This document shows positions 48,519-60,425 of a stretch of DNA of 64,000 bases, one piece after another. The translations under genes were made by a program, and so were the position numbers. How positions within the stretch are numbered: position 1 is the stretch's first letter; the number at the start of each line of letters is the position of its first letter. The notes under the pieces were generated by a model. It did not search any database and had not been told where the DNA came from. It saw only the letters and a program-made list of their open reading frames with translations. The DNA comes from Trichostrongylus colubriformis (lineage: Eukaryota > Nematoda > Chromadorea > Rhabditida > Trichostrongylidae), in assembly GCA_963978905.1 (NCBI GenBank), contig OZ022257.1, positions 51,664,873-51,728,872 on the forward strand, in the 5' to 3' direction.

Positions 48519-49646
48519 CTGAAATTTCAATATGCAGTGAAGCTAACGAAATTCGATTGATTGTACTAATGCCTGCTTTACGTTTCACTTTCTCCGAATT
48601 AAAAAAATTAAACATATAGTTCATTGGCAAAGTGGCTTGTAGCGTCTTAGTCTGGAGAATTGAAAAAGCTAGGGATTCAATGAGTATCAGCTTCTGCGAG
48701 GGCACGATTATCCTCAACGAATATCTAACCGTATTATACTGGTAATACAACTGGAAAGTAAATAATGAAATAGTCAGATCTTAGAAGTTGCACAAAGATT
48801 GTATGAATAGTCCAATCGATCATTATAAGGGCTGAAATTGTCATACATACAGGTTTAAGTATGTGGACACTTAATGGAGAATCTCATTTCCCATCTCCCT
48901 AAAGGTCCCGGCTGTCGTTTTTTGCATCCCCTCAAAGCAGTTAAGCTCTGCAAAGTGAACGAATGACAGTTTCTTGTTTTACAGCATGGAATTCTGTCAT
49001 TTTGGCGATGATCAAGGACTGTTGTTGGCGGCTTTCATATGGTAATGCGTTTCTCTAAACACTAACAGCAGGGGTCGAGCGCGCGCGACGGTCGGTGAAG
49101 AACAAATGCGGCACGCGGATTGAATCTTCTGGAATCGCTGGCAACTATATGTGGAACACTGTGGAGTACTATTGATGCTGAGGTACCGCGGCTTTTACCT
49201 TTTACTTGAAATGACCACTAAAAAGAAGAACTCCTAGTAAACATCTTTAGAATGCGCCATACATTCGACTTGAAACCGAAACATAAGTGGGCACCTTGAT
49301 GAAAAGGCAAAAAATAGAAGGGAAAAATTTCTGGGAGAAACGTGACAGTCTTTCAGTATCATATGTACAAGGGGAGAATACGAGAGGAGTTGTACTATAA
49401 TGCCTGCACTGTGCAAGCCATGTAACTGATTTGGGTATTCAAAAATCAGCACGATTTCGAGTGAAGGTAAAATACACATTGGATCGAGGCACACCAACTG
49501 GAATTTGAACATTCTCAGACAATTTCATCACTGAAAACAACGGCTGTCCCGAATCCTCGCAGAATGGAGATCGTTCCATAAATATTTTTGAAGGAAGCGT
49601 TCTGGGATGTCTCCCTAAGTCTTTTCTCCCTTTTTGTGGGGAATAG

Positions 49647-49737
49647 GTTTCGGATTCGCCAATGGAATCACTAACAATGGAGCAAATACTGGCACTTCTG
49701 AATTATCTTAGCCAAATGGACCATTTTGTCCCTTCAG
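49647..49737 (+). CDS. Candidate internal exon of an unidentified gene
   Basis: The segment sits between an AATAG acceptor and a CAG|GTAATG donor. It is open in one frame for 30 codons, containing SPMESLTMEQILALLNYLSQ and MDHFVPS. The amphipathic helix-like composition looks coding. It ends in phase 1, which fits the acceptor at 53,401 (phase 1 entry). Upstream, the same frame stays open back to about 49,517 but is interrupted by the TAG of the acceptor itself. I do not recognise the protein. Confidence 0.45.
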
Positions 49738-51467
49738 GTAATGTGGTTATCAAGTTTAGTTGTTGAGCAGGTTTGTTCTTAGGTTCCCTACTATGTGCTG
49801 GGAGTAGACCTTCTCGACTACTCCGTTTTTCGATTCAGTCTCGTTCAGTCCATTAGTTCATCTTCAGTCCACATTTCTTTCCTGCATCTATTCATTGGTT
49901 TGGATGGCTTGTCATTATAGACGTTACGGTTTTTCGGTAGGACCTTTTTGTCTCATCCATCATACCGTTCATTGTTCGCATAATGAGGTTTTCTCATGAA
50001 AAAAATTGGAACTAATGGGAACTTCGCTACAGTGTCATTGCGACGGTGGTTTTTCATGTATGAGCTTCTTTCATTCAGAAAATTGCTTCTATGGAGTTTT
50101 TGCTTCTCTGATTGCTGCAGAAGCATTCTCTTCAAGATGAGGCTCCGTCACGATTGCTCAAAATGGAGACATGAAAGGCTAACGATTATGTTTGTTGCAG
50201 ACCAGCACCGTCACCTACCGGAGGGTGGAGGTGGAGGGAGGTGCTGGTGTTGTGCGAAAGGCCTAAGGTATGGACGGAACGCGAAAATTCACATATGTCT
50301 TCTGGGTACCGTGGGGCTCGCAGAGAGTTTCCTCGGTTCGTTCGATAATTACCGTACGATGGCAGTCTTGCGGTGAGCGCCATGCTCCCGATTCTAAGTC
50401 GGACATTTGAACGCATACTTGATCACCCTATATTTTTTAGAGACCAGATTTTTCTCACCATGCTGACGGTTCTGTGTGGATTGATTAGACCCTGAAGGAT
50501 TTAATACCTGGCTTTTAATCATCCTCAAGAAACCGCGCTCGTGGTACATAAGTGGTACACTCAGTCATGCCATGGTACTGTCCCTAACGGAACCCTGTCT
50601 ACTGATTCCTAGTCGGTATGACGTCACATAAAGCACTTCAGTCAACGCTCCACCTTGAAAGGGTTGAAAAGCCAAGCGCAAGAAAATTTTCATTTTGATC
50701 ATTCTTAGGAGAATTAATACTACTAGTGGACTGATGACCTATAACTGAAAAAATATTGTGAACTGAGGTACGCTGTGTATAAGTCTTGCACTAGCTCTCA
50801 AATGTAGTGAGTCTTCACCATTGCTTTCTGCCGTTTTCGCATTGCCCACATTAATCAGTCATTTTTGGTAATAATGATGCTATGTCATCGGGAAGCCTTC
50901 AGTTTCACTCACGACAGGTTTCAGGTAATATCAACCCCGTTCCTCGGCATGAATTCGACTATTTTTGAACTTCTTTTGAGCTTTTTTTTCCTCAAAATGG
51001 CTTTTTCGTGGATGTGTGGGAAGTTAAGGAAAGGCATTGGGCATTAGATTTTGGAATTTTCTTATAGTAATGCAATCCAAACTCTGCCATGGCTTATGGC
51101 TAGCATGTTGGATTCTGAATAGGCCCCATAATTACCTCATGGACCTTCAAAATCCCTCAAGGAACGGCTGAGTAAGGTTATTGCCACTCACGCAAAGAGA
51201 TTCGCGCATTCACCACAGGGGGTAGGCGCCGAAAATGTAAATTTTCCTTCGAACACGTGGGCGCTAGTGTCTTTAAAACGAGAAATACAATGCATGAACG
51301 TCTGAATTATGCAAATAACGGCGGTTTGATCTGAAGGTAACATGGAACTCCGAAATGGGTGATAGCGCAGGCTATAAGGTTGCGTAAGTAGAAACAGGCC
51401 CACATTATTATAGCGCCATGATACCATACAATACTGCATGATATAGGAGGATAGTATACAACTTATA

Positions 51468-52748
51468 TAGGGTGCGCCATAATTATAGCGAATATGCGCG
51501 CGCAAGAGATTTGACCCCTTATTCAAACCCGTTACTTTTTTCTGGGCATTTTATGTTTTCATAGCGTTACAATGATCATAACAAAATCATACCACTATTC
51601 ATTCAAATCCCTTCTAGAATGGTTAAGAGTTCCTGCCACCGAATGTCCATAATCGAGCTTCACCTCCGAGGAGTTTCGGCACGCAAGATCCACCGCCGTC
51701 TTGGAGTTCACATCAGCGTTGTCTACAGGACCATAAAACGATATGAAGATCTAGGAACTGAAGACGACCGTTTTAGACCTGGAAGACCCGTCTCCATTTC
51801 TACGAAGAGGAATCTCAAGAAGGTACGTGAAAGATTTCGCCGTAATCCCGAGAGGTCGGTTCGCCAAATGTCGCGAGAACTGAAGATAAAGGAGACTACC
51901 CTAAGGAGAATGGTTCGAAGTCTCGGACTGAAGGCATTCAAAAAGAATAAATGTCAAAAGCTCACTGATCGTCAGAAAATCAACAGGAAGGAGAGGTCGA
52001 AACTGTTGCTCAGAAGATTTGGAGACCAACGACACCGCTCGATCCTGTTCACAGATGAGAAGCTGTTCACAGTTGAGCAAGCTGTCAACAAGCAGAACGA
52101 TCGTGTTTATGGCGTTTCGAACCCGCATGCTACCGTGAGCCGGTGTTCTCATCCTGCTTCAGTCATGGTTTTTGCTGGTATCACATCTGATGGGAAGACC
52201 CCACTGTGGTTCGTTCCAGAAGGAATAAAAATCAACAGCCGAAACTACCTGGACCTGCTGAAGAAGGAATTGCTCCCCTGGGCTAACAGTCATTTTGGGA
52301 GTAGCCCATGGACGTTCCAGCAAGATGGGGCTCCTGCCCACAAGGCGAAAATCGTGCAGGACTGGTGCGAGGTCAGCTTCCCAGACTTCATCGCCTTCGA
52401 CGAGTGGCCACCCAATTCTCCTGATTTAAATCCCATGGATTATAGCGTGTGGTCTATCTTGGAAGCCAAAGCATGTTCGAAACCACATCGCTCCCTCGAT
52501 TCGTTGAAGAAAACCCTCCTGAAAGCATGGGACGATCTTGACACCACCTACTTGCGTGCCACCGTCGATGCGTTTCCAAAACGTCTCGAGGCCTGCGTTG
52601 AAGTCAACGGTGATGTGTTCGAAGTATAATTCATTTTTCACTTAGTAGCAGACCAATAAATGTTATGGAGGTTTCGGTTTTTCCAAATGCTTTAATTGTC
52701 ATGCTATGCGACTTCGATTTCGATTCGCTATAATTATGGCGCACCCTG
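51468..52748 (+). mobile_element. Apparently intact maT-type (DD37D) Tc1/mariner transposon, 1,281 bp
   Basis: Terminal inverted repeats of 26 bp begin (T/C)AGGGTGCGCCATAATTAT and match at 25 of 26 positions. They are flanked by TA (51,466-51,467 and 52,749-52,750). The single internal gene (51,619-52,629) is unbroken. The length and layout are those of a complete element. It lies in what may be the first large intron of a plus-strand gene. An AATAAA follows the gene at about 52,656. Confidence 0.95.
51619..52629 (+). CDS. maT-type transposase, 336 aa, full length
   Basis: The product cuts and pastes its own element at TA dinucleotides. The N-terminus (about 1-110) has two helix-turn-helix regions, IIELHLRGVSARKIHRRLGV and SVRQMSRELKIKETTLRRMV, separated by an RPGRP linker typical of Tc1/mariner proteins. 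The DDE/D domain carries D146 (LFTDEKLF), D236 (FQQDGAPAH) and D274 (SPDLNPMDYSVW). I count 37 residues between D236 and D274. DD37D is the signature of the maT family, distinct from DD34E (Tc1) and DD34D (mariner). There are no stops or frameshifts and the length is normal, so it could be active. A single uninterrupted exon runs from the ATG after TTCTAGA. Confidence 0.95.
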   Translation: MVKSSCHRMSIIELHLRGVSARKIHRRLGVHISVVYRTIKRYEDLGTEDDRFRPGRPVSISTKRNLKKVRERFRRNPERSVRQMSRELKIKETTLRRMVRSLGLKAFKKNKCQKLTDRQKINRKERSKLLLRRFGDQRHRSILFTDEKLFTVEQAVNKQNDRVYGVSNPHATVSRCSHPASVMVFAGITSDGKTPLWFVPEGIKINSRNYLDLLKKELLPWANSHFGSSPWTFQQDGAPAHKAKIVQDWCEVSFPDFIAFDEWPPNSPDLNPMDYSVWSILEAKACSKPHRSLDSLKKTLLKAWDDLDTTYLRATVDAFPKRLEACVEVNGDVFEV

Positions 52749-53400
52749 TATACATTGGTATGATATTACGACTCCTCATTGCTTGTGTCAAGAGGGGACA
52801 CGCGGAGTATGGTCAGAGCACACCCAACTGTCGAGAAAATGCCCGCTCCTGTGCGACCCCCCCCCTCCCCTTCAACGGGGACCCGAGTACAACCCTCTCT
52901 CATCTTTATAGCTGATTGCATAGTACAACTAAATATTTAATCACTGCAAATTTTGTGTTGATCACTCAAATTCAATCATATTTTCTCACGTAACGGGATC
53001 AGCTGACGGTACCTTCCCCTTATCATCTAGCCTGGAATAACTGCCGACCTCTGCAATTACCACCACCCCCCCCCTCCCCCATCCTCCTCTTTAACATCTT
53101 CAAAGCCTAATCTACAGTCTTGAATGTGAATTGGAGGCTTGCGCCTTTTAGACAATGATTAACATAGAATACTTGATAGACCTTCTAGAGGTTTATACTT
53201 GACCACTTCACTTCTCCCTTTCACCACATCAATCTCGTATGATGACTCACAAAACTGCGACAAAGTGCATTTGATATTTTTTGGGATGCGCCATCCATTT
53301 TACTTCCGTTTGGGACTTGTGTGCGTATTCGACCTTCGTATTCATAGCGCTAACCGATGTGCGAATATATATTTTTTCTTTGAAATGAAAAGAATCTCAG

Positions 53401-53455
53401 CTGTCTGGGAGAACGTAGCTCGGTTTATTTCGCACTCAAAGTTATCTGTCCCTTG
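53401..53455 (+). CDS. Candidate short internal exon of an unidentified gene
   Basis: Bounded by AATCTCAG and TTG|GTAAT. It enters in phase 1 and leaves in phase 2, reading VWENVARFISHSKLSVP. It would join in phase with 49,647-49,737 across an intron holding the maT element. Short, so chance is not excluded. Confidence 0.35.
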
Positions 53456-53680
53456 GTAATCGCTAACAGATTCGAGTATCAGGGTACGACCTTTTTAATA
53501 ATGGAACCAACAAGAATGACTTCAGTCTGTGTAGTTGGAAATCTCGGAAAATGAGAAAATAAACAAATTATAAATAATTAGTCAAGCCATTAGGATATAG
53601 TATAGTAAAAAAAAGTGGAACCTCCCTTCGCATCCTGTTGTTGTTAAAAATATGCCTTTTTTTGTACTATAATAATTCTA

Positions 53681-54436
53681 CAGGGGGTGCCAAAAAAAGT
53701 AATTTTGCCCACGGCTCACATCTGCCAATTTTACAAAACGTAGGGAAACGAAAGAGATGAAGGTATTGGGGCAAAACATTCCCGAAATGTTCCTCTAAAA
53801 GCAGGAACAAGCTGTGGCTCTTCACGTTCATGTTCATAAAAATATGGAGGTTTCATTCGGCGCAGTCGGGCTCCGGAGTACCTACATTTAAAAATTCGCT
53901 AAAAACAGTGGAGTCAAGCTCCGTGGTAGGTCTTTTGTGGGAAACTTCCTGAGGGTAGGCCCTTCGGTTCTTGGAAGTCACAGAGCCCCTGCTGCTTGGA
54001 CAAGACTGCTATGATCCGAAGTATCATATTCATGCCTCAAATCCGCCTCCGGAGGGGTTTCAGTGGTAGGGGAACGTTTTGGCTCTTGGAAACGAAGGGC
54101 GCTGGGAACCCGGGAAAAACGCAGTGTTAAAGAACACCATCCGGTATAAATCCCCTTAGGTACCCAGATTGAACGGACATCAGCAAGGTGTGAAAGAGGG
54201 CGAAGAAATTTCGGATTTTGCCCTGTTGAGGTGATACATCTTGTTCAGTCTTTCCTTGCTCCCGTTTCTGCTCGTGCAGGGGGCTGCCACGGAGTATAGT
54301 GATAGAGTTAGGTCTGCTCTTGATTCTGGGGATGAGAATACCTCAATAGAATTTACTGTAGTTTGAATCTACTGTAGTTTGGCTAAATGGGGTCGAAAGT
54401 GGAGGAGACAAAATTACTTTTTTTTGGCACCCCCTG
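53681..54436 (+). mobile_element. Non-autonomous TA-flanked Tc1/mariner-like element (copy 2), 756 bp
   Basis: The termini CAGGGGGTGCCAAAAAAAGT and TTTTTTTGGCACCCCCTG are inverted, with TA on both sides (53,679-53,680 and 54,437-54,438). The interior matches 8,281-9,198 throughout, but it lacks the 214-bp insertion and carries its own small indels. No transposase can be read. Confidence 0.85.
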
Positions 54437-54876
54437 TAGTTCAAGATTGGGCGTCTCCAATAACAAAAACATTTAGTCTCATAAAAACAACGTTTGAATG
54501 ACTTGTGAAGGTGTGGTTGTCTTGAATTGCAGTATGAGTCATTCAAAACCCATGATCAGCCTAACCAGTTATCGGTAGTGCGCGGAATTCACTGCGCTGA
54601 TAACACTTCGATATTATTGATCACTTCCGTATCGGCGAATATGCGTGAACAACTGAAAGTTCTTGGTAATAAATAACGAATTATACTAGGGATGCTTTTC
54701 TTCAGAAGCGTCTGTAGATACAAAATCGCATTTCTAACGGTTCCGACTGTGCTTATCAGCTGTGTCAATATCAAGTTATAGAAATATTATTTGTAAATTT
54801 GAATGAATATAGGAAATGGATAAGTGTGAAAGTGTACGGTACAGATAGTCATGTGCTACACCATCGGATTGATCAC

Positions 54877-55651
54877 CTACCTAGAGCAGATACATCTGAA
54901 TGAACTGTAGCTGATCGAAAAATTGCTCATAAGCGACAAAAAGGGTTTTTTTTTTTGAGCTGGATAAGTAACCTCAGAAGATGCATGGTTAATATGGTAT
55001 GAGGGAGGATCGATATGGCTGAATGCATAAACTCGGGTAAGTGTTCTTGAGCCATGCATTAGGTCATGAGTCAATTTTATGAAGCAGAAAAATAGAGTTA
55101 TAATCTGTAAGTAGTGTAAAAGCCTTGCCAACAGGTTTCTCAAGGGGATACCTCGAACAACACAAATTACTCTGACAGTTCTTTCACACTCAATGAAATA
55201 CTGCCATGGCTGCTGTAGACGAACATGGTAACTTTTACGACTTTTAAGGCGTAGAAAGTAAGAATCGGAAGTTTCATGATCTGTTTGAAACGGGAACGCT
55301 TCACGTGTACAGTGGCGTCTCATAATGGCAGAAATCTTACGGCCCTTATATAGATGTCATAGACTGTAAAAAATGCCTAGAAAGCTTCTTTGTCTCTTGA
55401 AATTTCCTTGTTTCTTGTTCCTGAAACTCCTTACACTCTCCACCACGCATGTATTCGCACTTCCACCTGAGATAGTCTCGCACGAAGTCGAGCATTAGTT
55501 CCGAAATAGATGGCAGGAAACGGTGTTGTAATGGTAATGATATTGAATTTTGAGGTTCATAATCCGATTGTTGCCTTCCACCAGGTTCCCGATGAAGAGA
55601 TAGTACTGAAGAGGTGACTTTCCACAGCTCCATGTTTGACCTCGGTTCCAC
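54877..55651 (-). other. Two adjacent minus-strand open stretches of uncertain status
   Basis: One frame (55,450-55,625) contains RFLPSISELMLDFVRDYLRW and KCEYMRGGE. Another (55,130-55,323) contains DSYFLRLKSRKSYHVRLQQP. They look more protein-like than most chance frames here, but I could not find a donor/acceptor pair that joins them in phase. They might be 5' exons of the KLF gene or nothing. Confidence 0.2.
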
Positions 55652-55660
55652 CTCATTTAC

Positions 55661-55822
55661 AGCCTGTCAGTGATTTACTTTGCTGCCATTTTCTGTTCGA
55701 GTCGTTCTCTGTTGGCCGTTTATTTCTGCGTAAAATCTCGTCCGTTCAAATTGCTCTACATCGTCAGCGCGAGTCACCACCGCACAGCGCTTTTAACTCG
55801 TCTCAAAATCAGGTTCACAATG
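55661..55822 (+). other. Possible plus-strand exon
   Basis: Between TTTACAG and CAG|GTTCAC a frame stays open for 54 codons, with ISSVQIALHRQRESPPHSAF. It enters and leaves in phase 0. Support is weak, because two other frames are also open. Confidence 0.2.
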
Positions 55823-57649
55823 AAACTGCTCTTGGTAGTGATCGGAAGATCATCAATCGCGCGCAACGCTTTACGCTCACTACCACCATCACTACGACGA
55901 CGACGATGAGGTGATGTGTAAAACGGTATGACGAGGTCATCCCTCGGTAGCTGTGGTAATCGGAAAACATTAGCATTAAATGCGGCCGTCGCGCATGCGG
56001 TGATAGGAAATCGCGCCACCGCTGCGACTATCACTCTCGGAATTCGTGTTTTTGGGCACGGTTGATGATGTAGCGCGGAAATCATTGCTGAAAGGTGTCC
56101 GCTCTACATTAGAGAATTATAATGCGCTTATGAAACAACCGGAACCTTCGAAAAACCGCACCATCGTCGATGAAAGTGAAACGACAAGAAGATATTTATG
56201 GTTGGTTGTTCCACATTCGAGTAAAAATGAACATTTTCGGTGCCTTATAAGTCCTTTACGACCGATGTTGAGCACTGTATTCAGCTCTTAAATCCAAGGA
56301 AATAGAAAAAAACTGGAATGTGCAGTTTCTACCAGATTGAGCCATGCATTTAATCATGGTGAGATTTTTTAGAGACGAGGAATGCTCGGAGCCATTAAAG
56401 AAGTCTCCAGTAATCTTCACCTCAATTCTGTTGTTCAAGTTAAGTTGGTAGCCTTGGTTGCGAATGCCCAAGATTAACCCTGGGTCGAATTGATCGCCCA
56501 CTGGAGACAATAATGTCCCCTCTTCCTATTTGTTCGAGTATTGCTATATGTATGTTTCCGAAATGCGAATTGCAGAATACGTCGCGATACCGTTTCTCTC
56601 TACTTCTTTTCAAACAAAGGAAGTATCATAGCGATTGATGGAATCATCAGTGGCTATTGTAGATGATGAGTAATGGGTATGACCATGGTAACAATGTTAT
56701 GAATCACATTCAATGGAATGTCGGTGATGAGATGAAAAAAGGCCTACTCACTAATTGCACGACGGTAACTCAACGACGTCCTTAATTCGATCGGAATAAC
56801 ATCATTTAGAGTGGTTGCAGATTCAACACATTCATACCTTTGCATCTAATTCCTTTGAAAAACCGAGGCATTGAGGTTTTATCGAAAGTGTAGAAGTGAC
56901 TAAACGCGCATAAATTTTGCAATGGCTCTAATGCCAACAAAAACTGAATGCACCTTTTCTATAAAGGACCCTTTCAAAAAGTGGTAGTTGTAGGATCGGG
57001 AAAGAACGCTAGAACATGAGCTCCTGCTTTGAGGTGATACACATGGTTGAGGACTTACGCTGTTCTTTTCTGAAGCCAACCGTGGACTTTTATGAAATGG
57101 TAAGTTGAGGATGTCAGCATGGTGCAAAATAAGCATAATCATTATAGTGCAATTAATTCTAAACACATTCGGGAGCAAAAGACAGATAATATTTCAAGCA
57201 CTTTCGATAGCCCAGACAGAAGTGATAGCAGTAAAACCGTGTAAAAACAATGAATTTTTCAGTTATTTGTTTTTTCAGAATGGTCTATTGTGTAAGTGTG
57301 CATTTACAGAATCTCCACTAAATGTTCGACGTTGGTCGTAGGGCGCTCACAGTAGTGATTATTGTTCGCTATGCTGACTTCCTGAACTTATAACTTAGAG
57401 TTCCGTACAGTTTCTTTGTTCAGGATCAGAGGGTTCCGCTTCATTCAAGTCTGAGACTATTAGTGAGTGACATGTAGACATAAATCAACCTGTAGCAATG
57501 CAAGTAAAAGGATCTGAAGCTGTGTATTCCAACCCGAAGCTCTAAGCTGATGGAACGGGCTGAGGAAACTACTGGTATAGCAAAAAGCATTTGTAACCTT
57601 TCCCTGGGATGATCCCATGAAGGGAAACGAGAAGTGAGAGACGTCTCAG

Positions 57650-57771
57650 CAATGGAGAATTCCGGGCAATCAGGTCTTCGGAAGGCTTGCTATGGCAGTA
57701 CGTGCTTTGCTGGAGCAAAACCGCTTTATTCTTAGAACCCCCGTGACTAAAGCTATTTTCAAAAATTCCAC
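57650..57771 (+). CDS. Candidate internal exon of an unidentified gene
   Basis: Between GTCTCAG and CAC|GTAAAT a 40-codon frame reads QWRIPGNQVFGRLAMAVRAL, LEQNRFILRTPVTK and AIFKNS. It enters in phase 0 and leaves in phase 2. Just downstream another frame reads NNRPNDEFVRYAYCRQIFDN before a stop, so the exon may instead be longer and damaged by a one-base shift. I do not recognise the protein. Confidence 0.4.
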
Positions 57772-58096
57772 GTAAATAACAGACCTAATGATGAGTTTGT
57801 CCGCTATGCCTACTGCCGACAAATATTTGACAACCTGAAGGGTTCTGTTTGACAAACGCGTTTCAAGTACATTGATACTGCAGTAAACTGTGATGACTAA
57901 TCAGCGCGATATTTCTAGGTGAGGGTTCAGATTTTGAGAAAAGAGCTCGAGGAATTTTTTTTCAACTCGCTCTGGCCAGTCAGATGGTTCAGCATTCAGG
58001 AACATTTCACATGACAGTGAGTGAATTAGCTGACCAAATATCGGATCATGGCTACTCTCAAGAACGATTCTATAGGCCATCATGAAGAACCTCCTT

Positions 58097-59469
58097 ACAA
58101 TTTTAGATAAAAATGGAATATGTGGCGCACCCGAGTTAGTACCGCCACCATGCTTAGCATGTTGGGCCAGTCACCTTTCCAAATTAACTGAAAGTGTTTA
58201 GTAAAGCCAGAAATCATGACTAAATCACTAGTAACACCGTTATAACCACTCATTTAGTTTAATATCAGTGATTCAAAAAAATGGAGAAAGCATATTCGGT
58301 TTTTGAAGAAATGCACACCCAGAAGAGGTCGAAATTGATTGAAACTAAAATAGCAATTCACTCGATCAGGAATGTACGTAGTAGCTTCTGTGTATGTTTG
58401 TATCAGCTCAAAAGTTCATGTTAATATTATTTTAAATTTTAGTGTTCATTCGAATGCTGATGATTCATTGACGAAAGATCAGAGAAAAGGAAAGAGCCGA
58501 TGGTACTTGTTGGTTTGGTTTTTGACATCTCTGCAAATATCAGTGGGGGAGTATTTGCTTGTGCTTAGCCTTAGCGAAAATGAATTGTAAAAAATCCCGA
58601 GGATCCTGTTATCAACACATGCACTTTGGGAGTAGTTGAGCTCCTTTGATCATCAAAGGAATTTTTTGTGGAACATCTTACAGTAATATTGGCATTGTTT
58701 TTATATATCATCTAAAAGGAATCCAAGAAAGGACGGAACGAACAAAAAACAAACTTGATATTTAGAAAAAACCTTTGTTCGGGCTCAAAATAGTCCGAAA
58801 ATTAAATTACAGCATCTTCGACTGTTAGGAGGTGATCTATTTCTGTCCTACATATCTCTATTGTATTATACAAGAACACAATTAAGGAATAAAGGATAAA
58901 GCTTCTGGCGTTAGTCAGTGACTTGCGCCACGCCTCCCATTTCCATTCTGGACTGTGGTTGCAGGCGAATGCGTCTTACGGAGGCCAATCAATGTATTAG
59001 TGAGTGCTTTATCCTTCCAAAAAGACCGGCACCAGTTCACCTACACCGGAGGGATGGAAGTCTTGGTCCGTCTAGGTGAGCATCGATCAGGATTTGATTC
59101 CTACATCATGAGAGTGGAAGTGCGCCCCACCTGACACAGCACCACCTCCACCCGAGAAACTTTATTTTATGGAAGAGCTAGCCACTTTAGGAGAGTGCAT
59201 CTGATACACATCCCTGCATACAAGACAATTAGTGGAGGCGGAGGTACGATTGCGAAAAAGGGGAGCGATTTCCTCCTAACCCTATGCAGGAGGAGCCTTG
59301 AAATCGATAAACCACCTCTGGTATCCTTGCCCTCACCACATAATGCCTAGAAAGGTGCTGGACGTGAGATCATAGAGTCAGAATGTGAAATCTCACTCAC
59401 GTCTTGGTATACAGCAACTATTAATACTACTTATAAAATCCTTCTATACTAACTTTGACAGCGGAGATA
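58097..59469. other. No supportable gene
   Basis: A 60-codon frame at 58,440-58,590 after TTTTAG is the best candidate but has no confirmed donor. No repeats are evident. Confidence 0.35.
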
Positions 59470-59973
59470 CAGTAGCGCTCAAAAGTCTTCGGCCAAAACT
59501 TTTTTGTCATAACTTTTCTTCTACTTGACCAAATTTGACCAAATTTTAATATGTGGTGCCTGAAACTATTGTCAACATTTCCTTCTACTTGAGCGCGCTT
59601 GCCACTTTTCATGATTTTTTACAAGAATTTACTACAAGACCACCCAAAAAAGGTAAGAGGCTTGTTCAAGAAAATCGGCTTTCTATACCAAAACAAAAAG
59701 AGCAAGCCTCAGAGAACCTTAATATTTTGTAGAAACACCACGACTTTTGACGACAGCGGCACAGCGGGACGGCATAGCGATGGCATGCCAAAATTAAAAA
59801 TTTTTATATAACCACGTAACCTACACCGTTGCGCGCCAAAATAGTATATTAAGTATGCAATGTCTCCAAGTACAACATACTAAAATTTCTCTTAGATCGG
59901 CCCAGTCAAAAAAAGTTACAAGTGAAAAAACCCAGCGAAAGACCATTTCGCCGAAGACTTTTGAGCGCTACTG
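59470..59973. mobile_element. 504-bp Tc1-like non-autonomous element
   Basis: A perfect 24-bp inverted repeat, starting CAGTAGCGCTCAAAAGTC, bounds the segment, with TA on both sides (59,468-59,469 and 59,974-59,975). The CAGT start and TA duplication are classic Tc1-family features. No transposase motif is left in the 450-bp interior, so it is a deletion derivative or MITE. Confidence 0.9.
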
Positions 59974-60301
59974 TATTTTCTGGACCTTTGACGTGAAAAG
60001 CAGAACATATGGCAACTTCAAACTTCATGATTATGTGCTTTACGGTCTTCCTCGTTGGCTGAGGGCGTGTATTCGATATCCGTTCAACACCCGCGTGCAT
60101 CGCCGGGTATGCACGCATGCAGGCATGTGTGACATGCTTCTAAATTGCCATGGGCCTCAGTGTTTCAGTTATATCGATATTAACTTACTTATTCGTCAAT
60201 GAGTAATCAATGCTGTGTGAGGGTAGAATGATTATTTTGCCGAAAAGTTACACAGTGATAACCGAAATGCCTATTATTATTCCTTTTTTTCAACATTTTA
60301 G

Positions 60302-60425
60302 ATGTGGAAAATATTTTTAACAGATTTGAAAGATGCTCACAAATCAGATTGGAAAGAAAAAAAAACTATTACTGGGCTAATCCTCGATGATATAGGCCAC
60401 ATGCTAACAACCCACCTTGGGCCAG
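60302..60425 (+). CDS. Candidate internal exon of an unidentified gene
   Basis: After CATTTTAG a 41-codon frame reads MWKIFLTDLKDAHKSDWKEK then TITGLILDDIGHMLTTHLGP, up to CCAG|GTGCTT. It enters in phase 0 and leaves in phase 1. The mix of charged helix and hydrophobic residues looks coding. I do not recognise the protein. Confidence 0.4.

Noticed and set aside
57901..58083. 60-codon minus-strand frame containing HDPIFGQLIHSLSCEMFLNA
   Set aside because: It looks protein-like, but two plus-strand frames over the same bases are equally open and no splice partner was found on the minus strand.
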